From Geodermatophilus sp. TF02-6 (GTDB taxonomy: Bacteria; Actinomycetota; Actinomycetes; Mycobacteriales; Geodermatophilaceae), in the NCBI RefSeq assembly GCF_003319115.1, contig NZ_QOHF01000005.1:1-64000 (forward strand): DNA of 64,000 nucleotides. The letters run 5' to 3'. Below the pieces are notes generated by a model, which did no database searches, had not been told where the DNA came from, and was given only the letters and a program-made list of their open reading frames with translations. Positions 27,507 to 35,848 of this stretch are shown here, in pieces; position 1 is the first letter of the stretch, and each line of letters starts with the position of its first letter. A program made the translations under genes and the position numbers.

Positions 27507-27998
27507 TCACGGCGTCGGGGTGCCGGTGTCCGGCGGGGCGGAGGGCGTCGGGGCCTCGGTCGTCGTCTCCTCGGGGGTCTGCCGGGTCGTCCGTTCCGGC
27601 GTCTCGGTCGGCGCCTGCTCGGTCGGGGTCCCCTCCGGGGCGCTCGTGGTCGTGCCGTCGGGGGAGGTGGTCCGCGGCGTCGTGGGGGCGGTCGGCTCGG
27701 AGGTCTCCGTCGGCTCCCGGGGAGCGGTGGTCGCCGGAGCGGTGGTCGCGGGGGCGGTGGTCCTGCCCGTCGGGGCGACGGCGGTGCCGGTGGAGGGCAC
27801 GTCCGGGCGGACGTAGAGGTACAGCGTGCCGATCGCGAGGAAGAGCACGGCGAGCACGACCGTCGAGGTGCGGACGCGACCCAGGTGGTGCGGGACCCTC
27901 GACCACAGGCGGCGCAGGCCGGTCGGCGGTGCGGCACCGCCCGGCGGCTGGGAGGGGAGCTCGCGGGTCGGGTGGTCGCCGTCGAGCGGGCCGGTCAC
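27507..27998 (-). CDS. Single-pass membrane protein with Thr/Pro-rich outer tail
   Basis: A 163-residue protein. A cytoplasmic N-terminus with basic residues is followed by one membrane span (STVVLAVLFLAIGTLYLYV, about residues 47-65). The outer tail of about 95 residues is almost only Thr, Pro, Ala, Glu and Ser (TTAPATTAPATTAP), probably an extended stalk that may be mannosylated. The GTG at 27998 overlaps the stop of the MscS gene (GTGA), so the two are co-translated. Function unknown; association with the channel is inferred from the coupling. Confidence 0.7.
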   Translation of the reverse strand: MTGPLDGDHPTRELPSQPPGGAAPPTGLRRLWSRVPHHLGRVRTSTVVLAVLFLAIGTLYLYVRPDVPSTGTAVAPTGRTTAPATTAPATTAPREPTETSEPTAPTTPRTTSPDGTTTSAPEGTPTEQAPTETPERTTRQTPEETTTEAPTPSAPPDTGTPTP

Positions 27999-28885
27999 CG
28001 GGCGCCGTCCCGCGCGGTCGCGGACAGTTCGGCGGCGGGTGCGCTCGGCGTCGGCACGTTGAGGCCCTCCCGGCGGAAGGCCAGGACGACGCGGGCACGC
28101 AGGTCGCGGCCGACCTCGAACTGCTTGCCGGGCAGCGTGCGGGCGACCATGCGCACGTTGACCTGCTCCAGGTCGATCGTCTCCACCCCCATGACGCTGG
28201 GCGGGTCGAGCAGCAGCGGGCGCAGCCGCTGGTCGCGGAAGGCCTCGGCGCCGACCTCCCGGAGGATCTCGTTGACCCGGTTGACGTCCACGGTGGTCGG
28301 CACGGGGACGTCGACGACGGCGCGGGCCCAGTCGCGGGAGAGGTTGGTGACCTTGACGATCTGCCCGTTGGGCACGGTGACCACCTCGCCGTTGGACGAG
28401 CGCAGCCGGGTGATCCGCAGCGTGACGTCCTCGATCGTCCCCTGGGCCTCGTCCCCGCCGCCGGACACCTGGATGGAGACGACGTCGCCGAAGCCGTACT
28501 GGCGCTCGGTGATGATGAAGAAGCCGGCCAGCACGTCGCCGACGATCCGCTGCGCGCCGAAGCCGAGGCCGACGCCGAGCACGGTGGCCGGCGCCACGAG
28601 CCCGCCGATGGGGATGCCGGCCCGGTCGAGGACGAAGAAGGCCGCGATCGTGTAGATCAGCACGACCAGCGTCCAGGTGAGCACCTGGGTCAGCGAGTGC
28701 CGGTGCTTGGCCGCCTCCGAGCGGACCAGCGCGTCGCCCCCGGTCGCCCGGGCGTCGATGCGGGTGGTGATCTTCGCTCCGACCCAGGCGACGAACCGGG
28801 CCAGCAGCACCGAGCCCAGGACGATGAGGACGATCTCCAGCCCGCGGCCGGCGAGCCAGGTGAGCAGGGTGTCGAAGGGTGTCAT
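27995..28885 (-). CDS. Small-conductance mechanosensitive channel, MscS family
   Basis: A 296-residue membrane protein with N-terminal spans (LEIVLIVLGSVLLARFV and LTWTLVVLIYTIAAFFVL). The pore helix region VLGVGLGFGAQRIVGDVLAGFFI is the MscS signature. The beta domain follows (GFGDVVSIQV to VVTVPNGQIVKVTNLSRDW). The channel relieves turgor on osmotic downshock. The downstream membrane gene overlaps it. Start ATG at 28885. Confidence 0.9.
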   Translation of the reverse strand: MTPFDTLLTWLAGRGLEIVLIVLGSVLLARFVAWVGAKITTRIDARATGGDALVRSEAAKHRHSLTQVLTWTLVVLIYTIAAFFVLDRAGIPIGGLVAPATVLGVGLGFGAQRIVGDVLAGFFIITERQYGFGDVVSIQVSGGGDEAQGTIEDVTLRITRLRSSNGEVVTVPNGQIVKVTNLSRDWARAVVDVPVPTTVDVNRVNEILREVGAEAFRDQRLRPLLLDPPSVMGVETIDLEQVNVRMVARTLPGKQFEVGRDLRARVVLAFRREGLNVPTPSAPAAELSATARDGAR

Positions 28886-28936
28886 CGGGCTCCAGCCTGG
28901 CCGTCGGGACGGCGGGAGGGCAACCGCGCCCGGCGC

Positions 28937-29731
28937 TCAGCGCGGCTCGACGAACAGCGCCTGCGCCGAGCGGCCGACCCGGCCGGTGGCGTCGTACAGG
29001 TCGGCGAAGCACTGGCCGGCGCCGGTCGGGCCGATCGTGGTGGCGGCGTCCACGCCGAGCCACTCCCCGGTCGGGGGACGGGTCAGCGCGACGGTCAGGT
29101 CGACGTTGGCGAACGTCGCGCGGGTCCAGTCCAGGACGGCGGAGATCCCGCTGGCCGCGTCGGTCATCACCAGCAGGTGCTGCAGCGGGGTGATCGGCTC
29201 GCCGTCCACCAGGGTGCACAGCGGCCGCGTCCAGGCCGCGGCCGGGCCGGGACCGTTGAAGGTGCCGTGCGCGAACCGCCACTCCAGCGCCCGGTGGTAG
29301 GCGACGTCGGTGGTGAAGAAGTCCGCGGACTCCGGGCGGCTGTCCTCCGGGCCGGGCAGCGGCAGCCCCGGTTCCGGCGTGCCCTCGGCCGCGCGGGTGC
29401 GCATCCGCCAGGCGGTCAGCCGCATCAGCGGCCGGTCGCTCTCGGCGCTCAGGGTGGCCTCCACCAGCTCGACCCGCTGCCCGGGCCGCAGCACGCGGGC
29501 GTGCACCTGGAGCGGGCCCACCGGCACGGGGCCGAGGATGTCGTAGGTCAGCCGGACGGTCTGGCCGCCGGGGATCCGGCCGGCCCGCTCCGCCTCCCGC
29601 GCCAGCAGCGCCGCGGGCGGGCCGGCGTGCTGCAGACCCGGGTCCCACGGCCCGATGGTCAGGTCGGTGGCGAGGAAGCCGCCGTCGGTCGGGGTGTACA
29701 GGGCGGCGGGCAGGTCCGGAGCCGGGCTCAT
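28937..29731 (-). CDS. Acyl-CoA thioesterase, TesB-like double hot-dog protein
   Basis: A 264-residue protein with two hot-dog domains. The first contains LATDLTIGPWDPGLQHAGPP and VRLTYDILGPVPVGPL. The second contains LQHLLVMTDAASGISAVLDW followed by ATFANVDLTVALTR, typical of acyl-CoA thioesterases of the TesB/4HBT-like family in actinobacteria. It would hydrolyse acyl-CoA to free acid and CoA. The ATG at 29731 follows CAGACT by eight bases. Chain-length preference unknown. Confidence 0.8.
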   Translation of the reverse strand: MSPAPDLPAALYTPTDGGFLATDLTIGPWDPGLQHAGPPAALLAREAERAGRIPGGQTVRLTYDILGPVPVGPLQVHARVLRPGQRVELVEATLSAESDRPLMRLTAWRMRTRAAEGTPEPGLPLPGPEDSRPESADFFTTDVAYHRALEWRFAHGTFNGPGPAAAWTRPLCTLVDGEPITPLQHLLVMTDAASGISAVLDWTRATFANVDLTVALTRPPTGEWLGVDAATTIGPTGAGQCFADLYDATGRVGRSAQALFVEPR

Positions 29732-29754
29732 GTCGTGGCAGTCTGCCGCCGGCG

Positions 29755-30129
29755 TCAGCCGCCGGAGCGGCGGGTCTCCCAGACGGCGAACGCGGTCCAC
29801 AGCGCGGCGGCGAGCGCGGCGACCACCCACAGCCAGCGCAGCGACCCGGCGGGGTTGGCCAGCACGAGCAGCACGGCGACCACGGACACCGCGCCGGCCA
29901 GCGGGGGCGTGCGCAGCAGCGTGCCCAGGGTGTCCGGGCCGGGGACGGCGACGAACACCACGAGCGCCACGACGAGCAGGAAGCCGCACAGCGCGGCGAG
30001 GAAGGCCGCCGTGACGCCGTACTGGGCGGGCAGGCCCACCGCGCCGAGCGCGCCGAGGACGGCGCCCACCGCCAGCACCGCCAGGAGCCGCCGGCGGCGG
30101 GCCGACCAGGGCGGGCGTGGCTGGGTCAC
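29755..30129 (-). CDS. Small membrane protein, unknown function
   Basis: A 124-residue protein with four predicted membrane spans (LLAVLAVGAVLGALGAVGL, FLAALCGFLLVVALVVFVAV, VSVVAVLLVLA, LWVVAALAAALWTAFAV) and basic ends. No domain recognised. The GTG at 30129 is supported by a GGAGGAGGA ribosome site. It is divergent from the DMT transporter gene and 23 bp before the thioesterase gene. Confidence 0.65.
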   Translation of the reverse strand: MTQPRPPWSARRRRLLAVLAVGAVLGALGAVGLPAQYGVTAAFLAALCGFLLVVALVVFVAVPGPDTLGTLLRTPPLAGAVSVVAVLLVLANPAGSLRWLWVVAALAAALWTAFAVWETRRSGG

Positions 30130-30211
30130 GGGGCGGTCCTCCTCCGTCGGGTCGTCCGGGCCGGGCGGTCCCCCGGGTACGAGGGTGCACCCCGTGCGCC
30201 GCGGGGTGGTG

Positions 30212-30243
30212 GGCGCCTGCCGACGACCTCATCGGCAGGCGCC
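30212..30243. promoter_or_regulatory. Perfect 12-bp hairpin in a divergent promoter region
   Basis: GGCGCCTGCCGA and TCGGCAGGCGCC flank an eight-base loop. It lies between divergent starts (30129 minus, 30311 plus), so an operator or attenuating structure is more likely than a terminator. Confidence 0.5.
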
Positions 30244-30310
30244 GCCCTCCCCGTGACGGGACCTCGACCCGGTAGGGGGCACGGGACGTTTCGGGGACTA
30301 CGTTGTCGGG

Positions 30311-31267
30311 GTGCCCCGACCCGTCCTCGGACACGCCGCCACCGTCGCCGCCGCGGGGCTTTTCGCGGTCAACGGCACCGTCTCCACGCTGGCGCTGCAG
30401 GCCGGCCTCCCGCCCACCCGGCTGACCGCGCTGCGCTGCGTCGGCGCCGCCGTCGGGCTGCTCGCCGTCCTGGCGGTCACGTCGCCGCGGTCGCTGCGGC
30501 TGTCCTGGCGCGAGGTGCCGCTCCTCGCCGCCTTCGGCGTGGTCGGCGTCGCGCTCACCCAGTTCCTCTACTACGTCGCCATCGGCCGGTTGCCAGTCGG
30601 CATCGCGCTGGTCTTCGAGATGACCGCGCCGGTGTTCATCGCGCTCCACGTGTGGCTGGTGCGCGGGGAGCGGGTGCGCGGCCGGCTGTGGGCGGCGCTG
30701 CTGCTGTCGCTGTCCGGCCTGGTCCTCGTGGCCGAGATCTGGCGGGGCGGCGGGTCGCTGGACCCGCTCGGGGTGGCCGCCGCCCTCGGCGCGGCGCTGT
30801 GCCTGGCCGCCTACTTCCTGCTGGGCGAGCGGGGGACGACGACCCGCGACCCGCTGGCGCTGACCTGCTGGAGCTTCGTGGCGGCCGGGCTGTTCTGGTC
30901 GATCGCGGCGCCGTGGTCGGACTTCGACGCCGCCCTCCTCGGCACGTCGGTGCCGGTGTCGATCGGCTCGCTGCGCCTGCCGCTGTGGGTGCTGGTCGGC
31001 TGGATCGTCGTCCTCGGCGCGATCGTGCCGTTCTGCCTGTCGGTGGCGGCGCTGCGGCACCTGCCCCCGACGACGGCCGGGCTCGTGGCGACGGTCGAGC
31101 CGGTGTTCGCCTCGGTCGTCGCCTGGCTGTGGGTGGAGCAGGTGCTGTCGGGCTGGCAGGTGCTCGGCGGCGCCGTCGTCCTGGTGGGGATCGGGCTGGC
31201 GCAGACCGCCCGCGCTCCGGCGGCACCGGCGTCCGTGCCGGAGACGCCCGCACCGCTGTCCTCCTGA
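30311..31267 (+). CDS. DMT-superfamily EamA exporter
   Basis: A 318-residue membrane protein with ten predicted spans in two EamA repeats. The first (about 10-140) contains TRLTALRCVGAAVGLLAV and LLAAFGVVGVALTQFLYYVAI. The second (about 150-300) ends TTAGLVATVEPVFASVVAWLWV with a final VLGGAVVLVGIGLAQ. Family members export metabolites such as amino acids. The GTG at 30311 follows TACGTT (30299-30304) by six bases, a leaderless start. Confidence 0.88.
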   Translation: MPRPVLGHAATVAAAGLFAVNGTVSTLALQAGLPPTRLTALRCVGAAVGLLAVLAVTSPRSLRLSWREVPLLAAFGVVGVALTQFLYYVAIGRLPVGIALVFEMTAPVFIALHVWLVRGERVRGRLWAALLLSLSGLVLVAEIWRGGGSLDPLGVAAALGAALCLAAYFLLGERGTTTRDPLALTCWSFVAAGLFWSIAAPWSDFDAALLGTSVPVSIGSLRLPLWVLVGWIVVLGAIVPFCLSVAALRHLPPTTAGLVATVEPVFASVVAWLWVEQVLSGWQVLGGAVVLVGIGLAQTARAPAAPASVPETPAPLSS

Positions 31268-31320
31268 CCGGACGCCGTCCTACGGTGGAACGCGCACCAC
31301 CACCGGGTGAGGAGGGCGTC

Positions 31321-32154
31321 ATGGGCCGGGTCGAGGGCAAGGTCGCGCTGGTGACCGGTGCGGCGCAGGGGCAGGGACGCAGTCACGCGGTGGAGCTGGC
31401 CCGCGAGGGCGCCGACGTCATCGCCGTGGACGTCTGCGAGCAGGTCCCCAACATGCCGTACGAGACGGGCACCTGGGAGAAGCTGCAGGAGACGGTGGGC
31501 GAGGTCGAGGCGCTCGACCGGCGGATCGTCGCGTACAAGGCCGACGTGGCCGACTTCGACGCGCTGCGCGGGGCCGTGGACGCCGGGGTGGCCGAGCTGG
31601 GCCGGCTGGACGTCGTCGCGGCCAATGCCGGCATCGGCTCGAGCCCGCACCGCGCGCACGAGATCCCCGGCGACATCTGGCAGCAGATGCTGGACGTCAA
31701 CCTGACCGGGGTCTGGCACACCTGCAAGGCGGCGCTGCCGCACCTGCTGGCCGGCGGGAACGGCGGCGCCATGGTGCTGACCAGCTCGGCGGCCGGGCTG
31801 CAGGCCTACGCCAACATCGCCCACTACGTCTCGGCCAAGCACGGCGTCGTCGGCCTGATGCGGACCCTCGCCGTCGAGTACGCGCCCGACCGGATCCGGG
31901 TCAACAGCATCCACCCCACCCAGGTCGACACCCCGATGATCATGAACTCGGTCACCATGCGGGTGTTCATGCCCGACGTCGCCGAGCCGACGATGGAGCA
32001 GTTCGCCGAGGCGTCGCAGCAGATGAACGCGCTGCCGATCCCCTGGGTCGAGCCGATCGACATCAGCCGGGCCCTGGTGTTCCTGGCCAGCGACGACGCC
32101 CGCTACATCACCGGCGTCGCGCTGCCGGTGGACGCCGGCTGCCTGGTCAAGTGA
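31321..32154 (+). CDS. Mycofactocin-coupled short-chain dehydrogenase/reductase
   Basis: A 277-residue SDR. The nucleotide motif is VTGAAQGQGRSHAVELAREG. The catalytic triad lies in LTSSAAGL (Ser) and HYVSAKHG (Tyr about 169, Lys about 173). GAAQGQGRSHA and the insert after DVCEQVPNMPYETGTWEKLQ are hallmarks of the mycofactocin-associated SDR group, which hold NAD tightly and pass electrons to mycofactocin. Substrate is probably an alcohol or carvone-like compound but is not determined. A TACGGT box lies 35 bp upstream and GTGAGGAGGG precedes the ATG. It shares the window with mftE and mftF. Confidence 0.85.
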   Translation: MGRVEGKVALVTGAAQGQGRSHAVELAREGADVIAVDVCEQVPNMPYETGTWEKLQETVGEVEALDRRIVAYKADVADFDALRGAVDAGVAELGRLDVVAANAGIGSSPHRAHEIPGDIWQQMLDVNLTGVWHTCKAALPHLLAGGNGGAMVLTSSAAGLQAYANIAHYVSAKHGVVGLMRTLAVEYAPDRIRVNSIHPTQVDTPMIMNSVTMRVFMPDVAEPTMEQFAEASQQMNALPIPWVEPIDISRALVFLASDDARYITGVALPVDAGCLVK

Positions 32155-32171
32155 GCTTCCCGGCCGAGTGA

Positions 32172-32215
32172 GCGGAGTGGGGCCCGTGCGGGTGAGCCGC
32201 ACGGGCCCACTCCGC
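32172..32215. terminator. Bidirectional hairpin between SDR and DsbA-like genes
   Basis: Arms of 19-20 bp, GCGGAGTGGGGCCCGTGCGG and CCGCACGGGCCCACTCCGC, pair with one bulged G around a five-base loop. It lies between convergent genes and should stop transcription from both sides. Confidence 0.8.
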
Positions 32216-32258
32216 CCGGCTGGTCATCGGTCGCCGTGGGGCAGGTCGCGCCCTCGGG

Positions 32259-32978
32259 TCACCGGTTCTGGCGGCGGCTGCCCCCGTGCCAGTCCTCCTC
32301 GGTGCCCACCTCGCCCGGGGAGACGCCGAAGGCCGGCAGCTGCGGGCGCTCGCGCAGGCTGCGCTTGAGCTCGGCGAACCCCGGGAAGCCGGCGAGCGCG
32401 ACGACGTGGTCCCACAGCGCCACGGCGTCCTCCGGACCGGGCAGCCGGCTGATCACCGGGCCGAAGAACGCCGCACCGTCGGGTGGGTGGAAGTGCAGGA
32501 CCGGCGTCCCGACGTCCTTGCCGGTCAGCGCCAGGGCCGCGTCGGTCTCGGCCTGGATCGCGGCGTCCTCCGCGTCGTCGTCGACGGCGCTGGCCAGTGC
32601 GGTGGGCAGGCCGGCCTCGGTGAGGACCTGCTCGACGAACGGCCGGCTGGTGGCGCGCTCCGGCGGTGGCTGGCCGGCCGGGTCCTCGAAGACGTGCCGG
32701 CCGAGCGCCGCGTAGAGCGGGTCGAGGGCGGCCGGGCCGTGCTCGGCGCGGGCGCGGGCGGCGACCCGCAGCAGCTCGAGCCCCGCGGTGTGCCCGGCCT
32801 CGTACTCGGGTGGGAACCGGGCGGCGTAGTCGACGTCCCTGTTGAGCAGCCGCAGGGAGATGAGCCGCCACTCGACGCGGTACTCGCGCTGCTCGGCGAC
32901 CATCCGCACCCACTTGCTGGTCAGCCAGGCGAACGGGCAGACCGGGTCGAACCAGAAGGACAGGTCGGCGTCGCTCAT
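32259..32978 (-). CDS. DsbA-family protein, mycothiol-dependent nitroreductase (Rv2466c)-like
   Basis: A 239-residue thioredoxin-fold protein with a helical insert. The N-terminal sequence LSFWFDPVCPFAWLTSKWV carries the active-site region at about residue 14; the motif is CPFA, so the second Cys of the CPWC pair seen in Rv2466c is missing. The C-terminal half has GTPVLHFHPPDGAAFFGPV, the cis-Pro loop. A monothiol mechanism with mycothiol is plausible. ATG at 32978 behind GCAAGGAGG. Substrate unknown. Confidence 0.75.
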   Translation of the reverse strand: MSDADLSFWFDPVCPFAWLTSKWVRMVAEQREYRVEWRLISLRLLNRDVDYAARFPPEYEAGHTAGLELLRVAARARAEHGPAALDPLYAALGRHVFEDPAGQPPPERATSRPFVEQVLTEAGLPTALASAVDDDAEDAAIQAETDAALALTGKDVGTPVLHFHPPDGAAFFGPVISRLPGPEDAVALWDHVVALAGFPGFAELKRSLRERPQLPAFGVSPGEVGTEEDWHGGSRRQNR

Positions 32979-33030
32979 GTGGCCTCCTTGCAGGGACCCG
33001 CCGCGGGCTTCGACCGGCCCCCCTGCAGCC

Positions 33031-33145
33031 GAAGGACCCCGTCCTCCCCACCCTTCGCAGGCTCAGGGCGGGACCCGGGACGGGGCCCGCGAGCCTGCGA
33101 GTGGTGGGGGGCAGGGGGGTCCTTCCAGGGAGGACGGGGTCCTTC
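33031..33145. repeat. Compound GC-rich hairpin element, copies G1 and G2 in opposite orientation
   Basis: The outer arms GAAGGACCCCGTCCTCCC (33031-33048) and GGGAGGACGGGGTCCTTC (33128-33145) match perfectly over 18 bp. The interior holds one sense core (CCCTTCGCAGGCTCAGGGCGGG) and one inverted core (GAGCCTGCGAGTGGTGGGGGG). It looks like two family elements joined head to head. Confidence 0.8.
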
Positions 33146-33146
33146 A

Positions 33147-33554
33147 TCAGTCCAGGCCGCTCAGGTCGTCGGGGACGTCGACCGCGTGCTGGCGCAGTGC
33201 CTCGAGCGGGACGACCTCCAGCGCGCGGGCGTTGGTGGCCGCGAGGACGACGCCCGCGGCCGCACCCGCCTGGTAGGCCTGCAACCACCGCACGGCGACG
33301 ACGCACCACCGGTCTCCGGGCCGCAGACCGGGGAAGCCGTACTCCGGCCGCGGGGTGGCCAGGTCGTTGCCCAGGTCCCGCTGCAGGGCGAGGAAGTCCG
33401 CCGAGACCACGGTGCAGACGGTGTGGCTGCCCAGGTCGTCCGGCCCGCTGCTGCACGAGCCGGTGCGGTAGAAGCCGGTCAGCGGGTCGGTGCTGCACGG
33501 CTCCAGCGGTCCGCCGAGGACGTTGCGCTCGACGTCGCCGCGCGGCTCGCTCAC
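33147..33554 (-). CDS. DUF2237-family protein
   Basis: A 135-residue protein with the DUF2237 pattern: NVLGGPLEPCSTDPLTGFYR, then TGSCSSGPDDLGSHTVCTVV, a FLALQRDLGNDLATPRPEYG segment and GDRWCVVAVRWLQAYQAG. The family is widespread and uncharacterised; conserved Cys and His suggest a catalytic or metal role. The GTG at 33554 was chosen because the conserved domain begins only ten residues later. Confidence 0.75.
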   Translation of the reverse strand: MSEPRGDVERNVLGGPLEPCSTDPLTGFYRTGSCSSGPDDLGSHTVCTVVSADFLALQRDLGNDLATPRPEYGFPGLRPGDRWCVVAVRWLQAYQAGAAAGVVLAATNARALEVVPLEALRQHAVDVPDDLSGLD

Positions 33555-33771
33555 GGCCGCCCCCGGTCGGCGCGCCGGACGCCGTGGCACCTGTTCGTGG
33601 CTCTGCTCATCGGGGGCATCCTCCCGCTCCCGCCGGGGAGGCGCTCCTCGTCGCCCGGGCCGCTTGCCATCCGCGCGGTCACCTCGCCGATGCCGGGCTG
33701 TCCCGCGGACGTCCGGCCGCGTTCGTCCACAGCCGGACGTACGGGGGGCGACGGGGTGGCAAGGTGAGGAT
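33555..33771. other. Intergenic region upstream of acetoacetyl-CoA synthetase
   Basis: No convincing gene is seen. It contains a 9-bp inverted repeat ACGTCCGGC / GCCGGACGT (about 33708-33752) that could be an operator for the downstream catabolic genes. A plus-strand frame with a short hydrophobic stretch (LFVALLIGGILPLPPG) has no supported start. Confidence 0.35.
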
Positions 33772-35772
33772 GTGAGCGCTGACACGTCTGCGGAGCCTGC
33801 GGTCCTCTGGCGCCCGACCCCCGAGTCGATGCGCGCCACCCGACTCGCCGAGTTCGCCGGCTGGGTCGCCGGGCGGCGCGGTCTCGACTTCGGCGACCCG
33901 CCGGACTACGACGCGATCTGGCGGTGGTCGGTCGAGCACCTCGACCAGTTCTGGGCCGACGTCGCCGCCTGGTCCGGCGTGCTGCCCGGCGTCCCCGACG
34001 ACCGCGTCCTGACCCGGCGCGAGATGCCCGGCGCCGAGTGGTTCCCCGACGCCACGCTCAACTACGCCGAGCAGGCGCTGCGGCACGCCGCCGACGGCAC
34101 CGTCCCGGCCGACTCGCCCGCGCTCGTCGCCGTCGCCGAGGACGCCGAGCCCACCGAGGTCAGCTGGGCGACGCTGCGCGCGCAGGTCGGCGCCTTCGCC
34201 GCCACGCTGCGCCGGCTCGGCGTCCGGCGCGGCGACCGGGTGGCCGGTTACCTCCCCAACGTCCCGGAGGCGGTCGTCGCCTTCCTCGGCACGGCGGCCG
34301 TCGGAGCCGTGTGGTCCTCCTGCGCCCCCGACTTCGGCACCCGCGCGGTCCTCGACCGCTTCGCCCAGATCGAGCCGACAGTGCTGGTCGCCGTCGACGG
34401 GTACCGCTGGGGCGGCAGGGAGTACGACCGGCGCGACGTCGTCGCCGAGCTGCGCGCCGCGCTGACCAGCGTGCGGACGACGATCGCCGTCCCCCGGCTG
34501 CACCCCGACGAGGTCCCCGACGGCGCGCTGCCCTGGGGCGAGGCGGTCGCCGACGAGCAGGAGCCGCAGTTCGAGCAGCTCCCGTTCGACTCCCCGCTGT
34601 GGATCGTCTACTCCTCGGGCACCACCGGTCTGCCCAAGGGCATCGTGCACGGCCACGGCGGGATCACCGTCGAGCAGCACAAGCAGCTGGCCCTGCACGG
34701 CGACGTCCGCCCCGGCGACCGCTTCTACTGGTACGCCTCCACCGCCTGGATCATGTGGAACATCGCCACCTCGGCGCTGCTGTGCGGCGCCACCGTGGTC
34801 GTGCACGACGGCGCGCCGACGTACCCGTCGGTCGACGCCCAGTTCGCCATCGCCGCGCAGACCCGGCTGACCTACCTCGGCACCAGCGCCGGCTACCTGA
34901 CGACCTGTGAGAAGGCCGCCGCGAGGCCGGGCGAGACCCACGACCTCTCGGCGCTGCGGTCCATCGGCTCGACCGGGTCACCGCTGCCGGCGTCCGCTTT
35001 CGAGTGGGTGTACGACGCGGTGGAGGCCGACGTCTTCCTCGGCTCGCTGTCCGGCGGCACCGACGTCGCCACCGGCTTCATCGGCAGTTCGCTGCTGCTG
35101 CCGGTGACCGCCGGCGAGCTGCAGCGGCCCATGCTCGCCGTCGCCGCGGCCGCCTGGGACGAGCAGGGCCGGCCGGTCGTCGGCGAGCTGGGCGAGCTGG
35201 TGGTCACCGAACCCATGCCGACCATGCCCCTGTACTTCTGGAACGACCCCGACGGCGCCCGCTACCGCGAGACCTACTTCGAGCCCTGGCCCGGCGTGTG
35301 GCGGCACGGCGACTGGATGGAGGTCACCGAGCGCGGCACCTGCATCATCACCGGCCGGTCGGACTCCACGCTCAACCGCGGCGGCGTGCGCATGGGGACG
35401 GCGGACATCTACGCCGCCGTCGAGTCGGTCCCCGAGGTGCTCGACTGCGTCGTCCTCGGCGTCGAGCAGCGCGACGGCGGCTACTGGATGCCGCTGTTCG
35501 TCCAGCTCGCGCCGGGGGAGGAGCTCACCGACGAGCTGCAGGCGCGGATCAGGGAGGCGATCCGCCGCCAGGCCAGCCCCCGCCACGTGCCCGACGAGGT
35601 CCTCGCGGTGCCCGCCGTCCCGCACACCCGCACCGGCAAGCGCCTGGAGGTGCCGCTCAAGCGGCTGTTCCAGGGCGTCGACCCGGCCAGGGCGCTCAAC
35701 GTCGGCGCCGTCGACGACCCCGCCGCGGTCGAGCACTACGTCGCCCTGGCCCGGGAGCGCGGCCCCCGCTGA
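33772..35772 (+). CDS. aacS: Acetoacetate-CoA ligase
   Basis: A 666-residue adenylate-forming ligase. The N-terminus LWRPTPESMRATRLAEFAGW and the acetyl-CoA-synthetase-type cap (about 20-90) fit AacS. The AMP-binding loop YSSGTTGLPKG is at about residue 281, with TYLGTSAGYL and GDWMEVTERGTCIITGRSDS later and the catalytic-lysine region TRTGKRLEVPLKR near the end. It activates acetoacetate to acetoacetyl-CoA, linking ketone-body or leucine/steroid degradation to central metabolism. GTG at 33772 behind AAGGTGAGG. The next three genes are also catabolic. Confidence 0.88.
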   Translation: MSADTSAEPAVLWRPTPESMRATRLAEFAGWVAGRRGLDFGDPPDYDAIWRWSVEHLDQFWADVAAWSGVLPGVPDDRVLTRREMPGAEWFPDATLNYAEQALRHAADGTVPADSPALVAVAEDAEPTEVSWATLRAQVGAFAATLRRLGVRRGDRVAGYLPNVPEAVVAFLGTAAVGAVWSSCAPDFGTRAVLDRFAQIEPTVLVAVDGYRWGGREYDRRDVVAELRAALTSVRTTIAVPRLHPDEVPDGALPWGEAVADEQEPQFEQLPFDSPLWIVYSSGTTGLPKGIVHGHGGITVEQHKQLALHGDVRPGDRFYWYASTAWIMWNIATSALLCGATVVVHDGAPTYPSVDAQFAIAAQTRLTYLGTSAGYLTTCEKAAARPGETHDLSALRSIGSTGSPLPASAFEWVYDAVEADVFLGSLSGGTDVATGFIGSSLLLPVTAGELQRPMLAVAAAAWDEQGRPVVGELGELVVTEPMPTMPLYFWNDPDGARYRETYFEPWPGVWRHGDWMEVTERGTCIITGRSDSTLNRGGVRMGTADIYAAVESVPEVLDCVVLGVEQRDGGYWMPLFVQLAPGEELTDELQARIREAIRRQASPRHVPDEVLAVPAVPHTRTGKRLEVPLKRLFQGVDPARALNVGAVDDPAAVEHYVALARERGPR

Positions 35773-35774
35773 GC

Positions 35775-35800
35775 GCAGGAGGTCCCAGCAGGAGGTCCCA
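35775..35800. repeat. 13-bp tandem direct repeat behind aacS
   Basis: GCAGGAGGTCCCA is present twice head to tail, two bases after the aacS stop codon and 13 bases before the -35 box of the P450 promoter. It may be an activator or repressor half-site pair. Confidence 0.6.
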
Positions 35801-35812
35801 CGTGTACCAGCG

Positions 35813-35841
35813 TTGACAGACTCGAACCGGATGCACACGAT
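35813..35841 (+). promoter_or_regulatory. Leaderless promoter of the cytochrome P450 gene
   Basis: A perfect TTGACA (35813-35818) is followed by a 17-bp spacer and CACGAT (35836-35841), which stands seven bases before the GTG at 35849. This decides the start codon: the upstream TTG and ATG in the same frame lie inside the promoter. Confidence 0.65.
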
Positions 35842-35848
35842 CACCGCC

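Noticed and set aside
27074-30256. A 1060-codon plus-strand frame through the ABC, MscS and thioesterase genes
   Set aside because: It is antisense to four recognisable genes and has no coherent protein features.
35813-35848. TTG and ATG codons as the P450 start
   Set aside because: TTGACA is a consensus -35 box and CACGAT a -10 box correctly placed before the GTG at 35849.
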